This document shows, piece by piece, positions 38,295-46,434 of a stretch of 64,000 bases of DNA. Source of the DNA: Sphaerisporangium corydalis (GTDB lineage: Bacteria; Actinomycetota; Actinomycetes; Streptosporangiales; Streptosporangiaceae); contig NZ_JANZYP010000035.1 of the NCBI RefSeq assembly GCF_025506355.1, positions 23,865-87,864 on the forward strand, given 5' to 3'. A program made the translations under genes and the position numbers. The notes under the pieces are model-generated. The model made no database searches. It was not told where the DNA came from and saw nothing but the letters and a program-made list of their open reading frames with translations. The number at the start of each line of letters is the position of its first letter. Position 1 is the first letter of the stretch.

Positions 38295-38342
38295 CCGGAA
38301 CTTCCGGAGCCCCGTAGGCCATAACGCGAATTGCGCGCTATG
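38295..38342. promoter_or_regulatory. Two palindromes in the TetR-like upstream region
   Basis: CCGGAA-C-TTCCGG at 38295-38307 is perfect. A 23-bp imperfect palindrome at 38320-38342 matches at 9 of 11 positions and is AT-rich at its centre. They lie between the PAC2 stop and the TetR-like start. They could be operators or the PAC2 terminator. Confidence 0.4.
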
Positions 38343-38371
38343 TGGCTTTCGTCGGGTCTGACGGCGGAACG

Positions 38372-39226
38372 TCAGCCGTCGCCGTCGGTGTCGCGCCGCC
38401 GCAGATAGCGCTCGAACTCCGCCGCGATGGCGTCACCGCTGGCCTCGGGCAGCTCGGCGGCGTCCTTGCGCTCCTCCAGCTCGCGGACGTACTCGGCCAC
38501 CTCGGAGTCCTGGGCGGCCAGCTCGTCCACGCCGTGCTCCCACGCCTGCGCCTCGTCGGGCAGCTCCCCGAGCGGCATGGGGATGTCCAGCAGGTCCTCC
38601 ATGCGGCGCAGCAGCGCCAGCGTGGCCTTGGGGTTGGGCGGCTGGGCGACGTAGTGCGGCACCGAGGCCCACAGCGAGACCGTCTTGGTGCCCGCCACGC
38701 CCAGGGAGTGCTGGAGCACGCCGACGATGCCCGTGGGGCCCTCGTAGCGCGTCATCTCCAGGTTGAGCGAGCGGGCCAGGCCCGGGTCGCTCACCGAGCC
38801 GACGATCGGCACCGGGCGGGTGTGCGGGGAGTCGTTGAGCAGGGCGCCGAGCAGCACCGCCGTCTCCACCCCGAGCTCCAGGCAGATGCTCACGATCTCG
38901 GCGCAGAAGGTGCGCCAGCGCATGTTGGGCTCGATGCCGCGCAGCAGCACCACGTCGCGCCGGCTGCCCGGCGGGCGCGCCACCAGCAGGCGGGTGGTCG
39001 GCCAGATGATGGAACGCGTGAGGCCGTCGCCGAGCTCCACGACCGGGCGGGTCACCTGGAAGTCGTAGTAGTCCTCGGGGTCGAGCTCGACCAGGGGAGT
39101 GGCCTTCCACTCCTCCTCGAGATGCGCGAGGGCGCCGCTCGACGCCTCACCCGCGTCGTTCCACCCCTCGAACGCGGCGATCAGCACCGGGTCGACGAGC
39201 TCGGGAAGTCCTTCGAGCTCGATCAC
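38372..39226 (-). CDS. PAC2 family protein
   Basis: This is a 284-residue protein of the PAC2 (proteasome assembly chaperone 2-like) family, common in actinomycetes. The fold is recognisable from DPVLIAAFEGWNDAGEASSGAL and LLGALLNDSPHTRPVPIVGS. The C-terminus ends in an acidic, charged helix. Actinobacterial members are uncharacterised; a role linked to the proteasome is only suggested by the family name. GTG 39226 follows a strong GAGGAGGAGG. It is divergent from metH. Confidence 0.88.
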   Translation of the reverse strand: MIELEGLPELVDPVLIAAFEGWNDAGEASSGALAHLEEEWKATPLVELDPEDYYDFQVTRPVVELGDGLTRSIIWPTTRLLVARPPGSRRDVVLLRGIEPNMRWRTFCAEIVSICLELGVETAVLLGALLNDSPHTRPVPIVGSVSDPGLARSLNLEMTRYEGPTGIVGVLQHSLGVAGTKTVSLWASVPHYVAQPPNPKATLALLRRMEDLLDIPMPLGELPDEAQAWEHGVDELAAQDSEVAEYVRELEERKDAAELPEASGDAIAAEFERYLRRRDTDGDG

Positions 39227-39495
39227 GCGCCGCCTCCTCCTCGCCTGGCCGAGGCCGCCCGGGTGACCGGGACGTCCTCTCGGCCGCCGGCGGCGGCCTT
39301 GTGCCTGTCTAAGCCTATTCGTTGGGAGGCGCTGAGTGGCACGGAGCGGCGATAGCCGGGTGTGAGCGGGCCCATACGGCGTCGGCGGGCGGACGCCACC
39401 ATGATCCCGCACACGGCGCCGAACGGTCATCGGCGGCCATCCACCCCCCAATCGTGCGGGTGACCATGGCCGAACAGGCGCGTCACGCCTCCCGC

Positions 39496-39501
39496 TAGGC
39501 T
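39496..39501 (+). promoter_or_regulatory. Putative leaderless -10 for metH
   Basis: TAGGCT lies 6 nt before ATG 39508 with no Shine-Dalgarno. The 281-nt gap to the PAC2 gene was read for a cobalamin riboswitch and none was recognised. Confidence 0.45.
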
Positions 39502-39507
39502 GAGAAC

Positions 39508-42500
39508 ATGAACAGCGGAGCGTCCTTCAGACAAGCCCTCGCCGAACGCGTGATCGTCGCGGACGGGGCCATGGGGACCATGCTGCAGGCCTACGACATC
39601 ACGCTCGACGACGTGCTCGGCCACGAAGGCTGCCCCGAGGTGCTCAACGTCACCCGCCCCGACATCGTCCAGGCCGTCCACGACGCCTACTTCGAGGTCG
39701 GCGTCGACTGCGTCGAGACCAACACCTTCGGCGCCAACCTCGCCGCCCTCGGGGAGTACGACATCCCCGAGAAGATCTACGAGTTCTCCGAGGCGGGCGC
39801 GCGGCTGGCGCGGGAACGCGCCGACCACTGGTCGACGGCGGAGAAGCCGAGGTACGTGCTCGGGTCGATGGGCCCGGGCACCAAGCTTCCGACGCTGGGC
39901 CACATGCCGTTCGCGACGTTGCGCGACGCCTACCGGGACAACGCGGCCGGGCTGATCGCGGGCGGCGCCGACGCGCTGATCATCGAGACCTGCCAGGACC
40001 TGCTGCAGGTGAAGGCGGCGGTGATCGGCGCCCGGCGGGCGATCGAGGCGGCGGGCCGTGACGTGCCGGTGATCGCGCAGGTGACGATCGAGACCAACGG
40101 CGCGATGCTGCTGGGCTCGGAGATCGGCGCCGCCCTCACCGCCATCGAACCCCTCGGCATCGACCTCATCGGGCTCAACTGCGCCACCGGCCCGGCCGAG
40201 ATGAGCGAGCACCTCCGCTACCTCGCCAAGCACAGCCGGCTCGCCCTGTCGTGCATGCCCAACGCCGGCCTGCCCGAGCTGACCTCCGACGGCGCCCGCT
40301 ACCCCCTCAGCCCCGGCGAGCTGGCCTCGGCCCACGAGACCTTCACCCGCGACTACGGGCTCTCCCTGGTCGGCGGCTGCTGCGGCACCACCCCCGAGCA
40401 CATGCGCAAGGTGGTGGAGCAGGTGCGCGGCCAGGCGCCCGCGGTCCGCCGCCCGCGTCCCGAGGCCGGCGCGGCCTCGCTGTACGCGCACGTTCCGTTC
40501 CGCCAGGACACCTCCTACCTGGCCATCGGCGAGCGCACCAACGCCAACGGCTCCAGGGCCTTCCGCGACGCCATGCTGGCGGAGAACTGGGAGGAGTGCG
40601 TCGACATCGCGCGCGCCCAGTCCCGCGACGGCGCGCACATGCTGGACCTGTGCGTGGACTACGTGGGCCGCGACGGCGTGGCCGACATGAAGGAGCTGGC
40701 GTTCCGCTTCGCCACCGCCTCCACGCTGCCGATCGTGCTGGACTCCACCGAGCCCGCGGTGCTGGAGGCCGGGCTGGAGATGCTCGGCGGGCGCGCGGTC
40801 CTGAACTCGGTCAACTACGAGGACGGCGACGGCCCCGACTCCCGGTTCCAGAAGATCATGCGTCTGGTGCGGGAGCACGGCGCGGGCGTGGTGGCGCTGA
40901 CCATCGACGAAGAGGGGCAGGCGCGCACCGCCGAGTGGAAGGTGCGGGTCGCCTCACGCATCATCGACGCCCTGGTGGGCGAGTGGGGCATGCAGGTCGA
41001 CGACATCCTGGTCGACTGCCTGACCTTCCCGATCGCCACCGGCCAGGAGGAGACCCGGCGCGACGGCATCGAGACCATCGAGGCCATCCGCGAGCTCAAG
41101 CGCCGCTACCCCCGGGTGCAGACCACCCTCGGGCTGTCGAACATCTCCTTCGGCCTGAACCCGGCGGCGCGCATCGTGCTGAACTCGGTGTTCCTGAACG
41201 AGTGCGTGAACGCGGGCCTGGACTCGGCCATCGTGCACGCCTCCAAGATCCTCCCCATGGCGCGCATCCCCGACGAACAGCGTCAGGTGGCGCTGGACAT
41301 GGTCTACGACCGGCGTCGTGAGGGATACGACCCGTTGCAGCGGTTCATGGAGCTGTTCGACGGCGTGGACGCCGCCTCGATGCGCCAGGACCGGGCCGCG
41401 GAACTGCTGGGCCTGCCGCTGTGGGAGCGCCTCAAGCGGCGCATCGTGGACGGCGAGAAGAAGGGCCTGGAGGCCGACCTGGACGAGGGTCTGGGGCAGC
41501 GGCCGGCGCTGGAGATCATCAACGAGGTGCTGCTGGAGGGCATGAAGACCGTCGGCGAGCTGTTCGGCTCGGGGCAGATGCAGCTCCCGTTCGTGCTGCA
41601 GTCCGCCGAGGTCATGAAGACCGCCGTCGCCTACCTCGAACCCCACATGGACCGGGTGGAGGGCGACACCAAGGGGCGCATCGTGCTGGCGACCGTCAAG
41701 GGCGACGTGCACGACATCGGCAAGAACCTGGTGGACATCATCCTGTCCAACAACGGCTACGAGGTCGTCAACCTCGGCATCAAGCAGCCGGTGTCCACCA
41801 TCCTGGAGGCCGCGGAGGACAAGAACGCCGACGTGATCGGCATGTCTGGGCTCCTGGTGAAGTCCACGGTCATCATGAAGGAGAACCTCCAGGAGATGAA
41901 CGCCCGGGGGATCGCCGACCGCTTCCCCGTGCTGCTCGGCGGCGCCGCCCTCACCCGCGCCTACGTCGAGCAGGACCTCGCCGACGTCTTCGGGGGCCAC
42001 GTCCGGTACGCCAGGGACGCCTTCGAGGGGCTCCGGCTGATGGACGCCTTCATGGCCGTCAAGCGGGGCGTGGCCGGGGCGACCCTGCCGCCGCTGCGCG
42101 AACGCCGCGTCAAGACCGGCGCCACCCTGGTCCGCACGCCCGAGGAGGAGCTGCCCGCCCGCTCCGACGTGGCCGCGGGCAACCCCGTCCCCCGCGCGCC
42201 CTTCCACGGCGACCGCGTCGTCAAGGGCATCCCGCTGGCGGAGTACGCGGCGTTCCTGGACGAGCGGGCCACGTTCATGGGGCAGTGGGGCCTGAAGGCC
42301 GCGCGCGGCGGCGAGGGGCCCTCCTACGAGGAGCTGGTGGAGACCGAGGGCCGGCCCCGGCTGCGCATGTGGCTGGAGCGGATGCAGACCGAGAACCTCC
42401 TGGAGGCCGCGGTCTCCTATGGCTACTTCCCCTGCGTCAGCGAGGGCGACGACCTGGTCATCCTCGACGACGCGGGCAACGAGCGCACCCGGTTCACCTT

Positions 42501-42972
42501 CCCCCGGCAGCGCCGCGACCGGCATCTGTGCCTGTCGGACTTCTTCCGCTCGCGCGACTCCGGCGAGGTCGACGTCGTGGCCTTCCAGGTCGCCACCATG
42601 GGCCACCGCATCTCCGAGGCCACGGCCGAGCTGTTCGCCAAGGACGCCTACCGCGACTACCTGGAGCTGCACGGGCTGTCGGTGCAGCTGACCGAGGCGC
42701 TGGCGGAGTACTGGCACGCGCGGGTGCGGTCCGAGCTCGGCATCGGCGGCGAGGAGAGCCTCAACGACATGCTGAAGGTGAACATCACCGGCTGCCGGTA
42801 CTCCTTCGGCTACCCCGCCTGCCCGAACCTGGAGGACCAGACGCAGTTGTTCGAACTGCTCGACCCCTCCCGCATCGGCGTGAGCCTGTCGGAGGAGTTC
42901 CAGCTCCACCCCGAGCAGGCCACCTCCGCCATGATCGTCCACCACCCCGAGGCCAGCTACTTCAACGTCTGA
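39508..42972 (+). CDS. metH: Cobalamin-dependent methionine synthase MetH
   Basis: This transfers a methyl group from methyltetrahydrofolate to homocysteine via cobalamin. All four modules are present in 1154 residues: the homocysteine domain with zinc Cys in GLNCATGP and GGCCGTTPEH; the pterin domain (AIGERTNANGSRAFRDAM to about residue 590); the cobalamin domain with DVHDIGKNLV near residue 733, where His binds cobalt; and the SAM-dependent reactivation domain near the end (CRYSFGYPACPNLEDQ). It is slightly shorter than E. coli MetH, which is normal in actinomycetes. It is transcribed alone. Confidence 0.97.
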   Translation: MNSGASFRQALAERVIVADGAMGTMLQAYDITLDDVLGHEGCPEVLNVTRPDIVQAVHDAYFEVGVDCVETNTFGANLAALGEYDIPEKIYEFSEAGARLARERADHWSTAEKPRYVLGSMGPGTKLPTLGHMPFATLRDAYRDNAAGLIAGGADALIIETCQDLLQVKAAVIGARRAIEAAGRDVPVIAQVTIETNGAMLLGSEIGAALTAIEPLGIDLIGLNCATGPAEMSEHLRYLAKHSRLALSCMPNAGLPELTSDGARYPLSPGELASAHETFTRDYGLSLVGGCCGTTPEHMRKVVEQVRGQAPAVRRPRPEAGAASLYAHVPFRQDTSYLAIGERTNANGSRAFRDAMLAENWEECVDIARAQSRDGAHMLDLCVDYVGRDGVADMKELAFRFATASTLPIVLDSTEPAVLEAGLEMLGGRAVLNSVNYEDGDGPDSRFQKIMRLVREHGAGVVALTIDEEGQARTAEWKVRVASRIIDALVGEWGMQVDDILVDCLTFPIATGQEETRRDGIETIEAIRELKRRYPRVQTTLGLSNISFGLNPAARIVLNSVFLNECVNAGLDSAIVHASKILPMARIPDEQRQVALDMVYDRRREGYDPLQRFMELFDGVDAASMRQDRAAELLGLPLWERLKRRIVDGEKKGLEADLDEGLGQRPALEIINEVLLEGMKTVGELFGSGQMQLPFVLQSAEVMKTAVAYLEPHMDRVEGDTKGRIVLATVKGDVHDIGKNLVDIILSNNGYEVVNLGIKQPVSTILEAAEDKNADVIGMSGLLVKSTVIMKENLQEMNARGIADRFPVLLGGAALTRAYVEQDLADVFGGHVRYARDAFEGLRLMDAFMAVKRGVAGATLPPLRERRVKTGATLVRTPEEELPARSDVAAGNPVPRAPFHGDRVVKGIPLAEYAAFLDERATFMGQWGLKAARGGEGPSYEELVETEGRPRLRMWLERMQTENLLEAAVSYGYFPCVSEGDDLVILDDAGNERTRFTFPRQRRDRHLCLSDFFRSRDSGEVDVVAFQVATMGHRISEATAELFAKDAYRDYLELHGLSVQLTEALAEYWHARVRSELGIGGEESLNDMLKVNITGCRYSFGYPACPNLEDQTQLFELLDPSRIGVSLSEEFQLHPEQATSAMIVHHPEASYFNV

Positions 42973-43021
42973 CCCCGCGCCGCCGGGCCCGAGCGGGGCC
43001 CCGGCGTCCAAGGTCACCTCG

Positions 43022-43047
43022 CCGTCCGGCCACTCCCGGCCGGACGG
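43022..43047 (+). terminator. metH terminator hairpin
   Basis: A perfect 10-bp stem (43022-43031 with 43038-43047) with a 6-nt loop lies 50 nt after the metH stop. A weaker bulged GC hairpin precedes it at about 42982-43006. Confidence 0.65.
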
Positions 43048-43086
43048 TACGGTCTTGGTGTACGGCACCGGTCGTCAGGGGGATGT

Positions 43087-43734
43087 GTGGACGCGGTTCT
43101 CTTCGACATGGACGGGCTCCTCGTCGACACCGAAAAGCTGTGGTTCCGGGTCGAGTCAGAGGTGATGCGGCGCCTCGGAGCGGAATGGACCAACGCCGAC
43201 CAGGAGAACCTGGTCGGCGGCTCGATGCCCGCGACCGTCGCCTACATGATGGCCAGGAGCGGCACCGCCGCCGACCCCGCGCGGCTGGAGGCCTGGCTGC
43301 TCGAAGGCGTGCTCACCCTGCTCGCGGACGGGTTCGAGCCGATGCCGGGAGCCGCCGAGCTGCTGGCCGAGGTGCGCGCCTCCGGCGTGGCCACCGGGCT
43401 GGTCACCTCCTCCACCCGGCCCATCGCCGAGGCGGTGCTCGCCGGCATCGGGCGCGCGAGCTTCGACATCGTGGTCACCGGCGACGACGTCGGCCGCTTC
43501 AAGCCCGACCCTGAGCCGTACCTGCTGGCGGCGCGCACGCTCGGCGTGGACCCGGCGCGGTGCGTCGTCCTTGAGGACTCCCCGAACGGCGTCGCGGCCG
43601 CCACGGCGGCGGGCTGCGCGGTCGTGGCGGTCCCCAGCGTCCTCGCCATCCCCCCGGCGCCCCGGCGCCTGGTGGTCGAATCGCTCAAACAGGTCGACCT
43701 GGCCGCCCTGCGCGCCCTCTCCCTGGCCCCGTAG
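43087..43734 (+). CDS. HAD family hydrolase, subfamily IA
   Basis: This is a 215-residue phosphatase-like protein. Motif I is FDMDGLLVDTE, with the nucleophile Asp, motif II is LVTSSTR, motif III Lys is in GRFKPDPEPYLLAA, and motif IV is VVLEDSPNG. The cap sits after motif I, as in beta-phosphoglucomutase and sugar phosphatases. AGGGGGAT precedes the GTG. A metH-HAD neighbourhood is frequent in actinomycetes. The substrate is unknown. Confidence 0.92.
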   Translation: MDAVLFDMDGLLVDTEKLWFRVESEVMRRLGAEWTNADQENLVGGSMPATVAYMMARSGTAADPARLEAWLLEGVLTLLADGFEPMPGAAELLAEVRASGVATGLVTSSTRPIAEAVLAGIGRASFDIVVTGDDVGRFKPDPEPYLLAARTLGVDPARCVVLEDSPNGVAAATAAGCAVVAVPSVLAIPPAPRRLVVESLKQVDLAALRALSLAP

Positions 43735-43882
43735 CCCCGGTCCCCGGTCCCGGGGGCGGTCTCCCCTAGGGGACGCGCCCTCCCCGGGGTAGGGGACGGG
43801 CCATCCTTGGGGAGGAGGGGGTACGCGCGGAGGGCGTGCCAGGATGGAATGGTAATGCCACATCCCAAGGGGGCGAGCCGTT

Positions 43883-44380
43883 ATGACCTTCGACCAGATC
43901 GCCTGGTTGCCGCTCTGCGCGGGGCTGACAGCGGCCGGGCTGCTGATCGGCTTCCTGACGTTACGCAGGCGCGGCGCGGGCGCGGGCCTGCGGGTCGCCG
44001 CGTGGTCCCTGATCCCGCTCGCCGCGTACCTCACCGGCGCGCTGCCGGCGGTGTGGCAGGCGGGCACGGCCGTGGTGGGTTTCGTCACCGGGCTGGTCTT
44101 CTCGCCGACGGTCTGGGCGGGCGTCGGGGTCGCGGCCCTGTCGGCGCTGTTGTTCCTGGTCTCCGGCGTGCTGCGCAGACGGCGCGGGGGCGCCGCGCGC
44201 GCGGAACGGCCCGCCAAGCAGGCCGTCCCCGGCGCGGCCCCGGCGGGCGCGCCGGGCGCGACGCCGAGCATCGCCCCGACGGTGCCCAACCGCCGGCCGC
44301 TGCCACCGAAGTCCGCGGCCCCGGCCGACGACGACCTCTCCGACATCGAGGAGATCCTCAAGCGCCGGGGCATCAGCTAG
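43883..44380 (+). CDS. Small membrane protein of unknown function
   Basis: I do not recognise a family function. The 165-residue protein has about three hydrophobic helices (residues 9-27, 38-56, 62-96), then a basic stretch and a Pro/Ala-rich tail ending DDDLSDIEEILKRRGIS, a conserved-looking acidic helix that could bind a partner. A GGGGGCGAG site precedes the ATG. Its last 8 bases overlap the end of the convergent ATPase gene. Confidence 0.7.
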   Translation: MTFDQIAWLPLCAGLTAAGLLIGFLTLRRRGAGAGLRVAAWSLIPLAAYLTGALPAVWQAGTAVVGFVTGLVFSPTVWAGVGVAALSALLFLVSGVLRRRRGGAARAERPAKQAVPGAAPAGAPGATPSIAPTVPNRRPLPPKSAAPADDDLSDIEEILKRRGIS

Positions 44381-44879
44381 CCCCCGCCCCGCCCTCCCCG
44401 TGAGCCCAGGCCGGTGACCGCGAGCCGGCCCCCTGCCGGGCGGGGGGGTGCGGGCAGGGCATGGGGGACTCGTGGGCGCGGTGGCGCAGGCAGCGCAGGA
44501 ACCAGACGGTCTTGGCGAGCGGGTCGGGTCCCGGCCCGACCCCCCACTGGTCGGCCAGGGCCGAGACGATCATCAGCCCCCGGCCGTGGTCGGCCGCGAC
44601 GCCGGCGTCCAGCCGGCGCGGCCGTCCCGCCCCGTGGTCGCTCACCTCGCCCCGCAGCGCGGACCTCCCTGCGCTCAGCGACAGCCGGACCGGAGCGGCG
44701 CCGTGCGTGACGGCGTTGCCGACCAGCTCGCTCACGATCAGCACCACGTCGTCCACCAGGTCGGCCAGCCCCCAGCTCGCGAGCGCCCGTCTCGCCGTGC
44801 CCCGCGCCTCGGCGACGATCGCCCGGTCGTCGGTAAGGTCCCATGACATGGTCAGCTGTCCTCTCGGAGTGCCGATCAT
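44373..44879 (-). CDS. Anti-sigma-factor-type ATP-binding protein (HATPase_c_2)
   Basis: This 168-residue protein has the GHKL ATPase fold of RsbW/SpoIIAB-like anti-sigma factors. The N-box is SELVGNAVTHG, followed by the G-box (VSDHGAGRP ... DHGRGLMIVSALADQWG). Many such stand-alone kinases occur in actinomycetes and control sigma-B-like factors through antagonist proteins, none of which is encoded next to it. ATG 44879 has AAGGAG 7 nt upstream. The C-terminal 40 residues are low-complexity. Confidence 0.85.
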   Translation of the reverse strand: MIGTPRGQLTMSWDLTDDRAIVAEARGTARRALASWGLADLVDDVVLIVSELVGNAVTHGAAPVRLSLSAGRSALRGEVSDHGAGRPRRLDAGVAADHGRGLMIVSALADQWGVGPGPDPLAKTVWFLRCLRHRAHESPMPCPHPPARQGAGSRSPAWAHGEGGAGAS

Positions 44880-45386
44880 CGATGCTCCTTGCCTGCGGGC
44901 CCAGCACGTGTGGCGTCTTCCAGTACGAGGTACGGTCCCGGGCCTGCCCGCGTTCGGCGGACGGCGCCCCGTTTTCCCCTCGGGCCCCTTCCGCACCGCC
45001 GGTCCCGCGTGTCGCGGGCGTGCCGGCCACGCGGTGCGGGACGATGACGCAAAATCTCAGGGGCGGACGCGGCGCCTGGCCGGGGCCCGTTTTTCCCCGT
45101 GAAATCCGGCCAAACGGTGCGATCCCCCTTACGTCACAGGACTCAGACACAACCAAGACACGCCTCTGACATTGGCTTCAAGATCAACACGAATGAATTT
45201 CGCATGAATCACAGTTGAGCCACATAGCGTGCTCAGGTACTGGTCAGTGCAGCTCAGCACGTAGATTCTGCGTCCGGGGGCCGTACACGCGGCCAGCCAC
45301 CAGAATGGGGCGACGTCCGCCAGCCACCCTTGGCCGGGCGACGCGCCACACGGACAACGTCGTCTGGGATCCAGGGGGCCGACACT
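44880..45386. other. Intergenic region before the peptide transporter operon
   Basis: This 507-nt divergent gap is much poorer in GC than its surroundings at 45155-45245. It holds the promoters of the anti-sigma-type gene and of the transporter. I found no small ORF with a good ribosome binding site and no known RNA motif. Confidence 0.6.
45215..45243 (+). promoter_or_regulatory. Candidate promoter of the peptide transporter operon
   Basis: TTGAGC (45215-45220) and TACTGG (45238-45243) are spaced by 17 nt within the AT-richest part of the gap, giving a leader of about 135 nt before ATG 45387. Confidence 0.35.
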
Positions 45387-46379
45387 ATGACCGCACCGCT
45401 CGACGTCTCGGGCGCGGAGTACGAAGCCGCACCAGAGGCCGTGCTGGATGCGTCGCAAGCCAAGGCGATCCAGGGCCGATCACTCGGCCAGATCGCCTGG
45501 ATGCGCCTGAAACGCGACAAGGTCGCGCTGACGGGCGCGGGCGTGGTGATCTTCCTGATCCTGGTGGCGGTCTTCGCGCCCCTGATCGTCGGCTGGATCG
45601 GGCATCCGCCGACCGACTTCAACCAGGACCTCATCAGCTCCGAGACCATGGCTCCGAAGGACGGCACCGGCATCGGCTGGGACCACCTGTTCGGCGTCGA
45701 GCCGGTCAACGGCCGCGACATCTTCAGCCGCATCGTCTACGGCGCCCGCATCTCCCTGCTGATCGCCTTCCTGGCGACCCTGCTGTCGGTGGTCATCGGC
45801 ACCGTGCTCGGCGTCACGGCCGGGTACGTCGGCGGCTGGGTCGACTCGGTCATCAGCAAGGCCATGGACGTCTTCCTCGCCTTCCCGATCCTGGTCTTCG
45901 CCATCGCCCTGGCGGGCATCGTGCCCGACTCCGCGTTCGGCCTGTCCGGCGACGCGCTGCGCGTCTCGCTCCTGGTGTTCATCATCGGGTTCTTCAACTG
46001 GCCCTACATCGGGCGCATCATGCGCGGTCAGACGCTCTCCCTGCGCGAGCGGGAGTTCGTCGACGCGGCCCGCAGCCTCGGCGCGCGCGGGCCGTACATC
46101 ATCTTCCGGGAGATGCTGCCCAACCTGGTGGCGCCGATCCTGGTCTACTCCACGCTGCTGATCCCCTCGAACATCCTGTTCGAGGCGGCGTTGTCGTTCC
46201 TCGGCGTCGGAGTGCGCCCGCCCACCCCCACCTGGGGCGGCATGCTGTCGGACGCCGTGCGGTTCTACACGATCCCGCACTTCATGTTCTTCCCCGGCAT
46301 GGCGATCTTCATCACCGTTCTGGCCTTCAACCTCCTCGGAGACGGCCTTCGCGACGCCCTCGACCCGAGGGCCCGCTGA
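45387..46379 (+). CDS. Oligopeptide ABC transporter permease (DppC/OppC)
   Basis: This is a membrane subunit of a peptide importer, 330 residues. The OppC N-terminal segment precedes the first helix (RDKVALTGAGVVIFLILVAVFAPLI). GVEPVNGRDIFSRIVYGARISL is the family hallmark, and the EAA loop lies in EFVDAARSLGARGPYIIFREMLPN. It is unusual in coming first in its operon, ahead of the binding protein. AGGGGG precedes ATG 45387. Confidence 0.92.
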   Translation: MTAPLDVSGAEYEAAPEAVLDASQAKAIQGRSLGQIAWMRLKRDKVALTGAGVVIFLILVAVFAPLIVGWIGHPPTDFNQDLISSETMAPKDGTGIGWDHLFGVEPVNGRDIFSRIVYGARISLLIAFLATLLSVVIGTVLGVTAGYVGGWVDSVISKAMDVFLAFPILVFAIALAGIVPDSAFGLSGDALRVSLLVFIIGFFNWPYIGRIMRGQTLSLREREFVDAARSLGARGPYIIFREMLPNLVAPILVYSTLLIPSNILFEAALSFLGVGVRPPTPTWGGMLSDAVRFYTIPHFMFFPGMAIFITVLAFNLLGDGLRDALDPRAR

Positions 46380-46434
46380 GCTCGACCTGTTCCCCCCATA
46401 AGTTCCCTGGCACCGACAACAAGGGGTTTTTTAG

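Noticed and set aside
39227-39507. Cobalamin riboswitch before metH
   Set aside because: No B12-box or the conserved core was recognised, and the -10 six nt before the ATG leaves no room for a leader.
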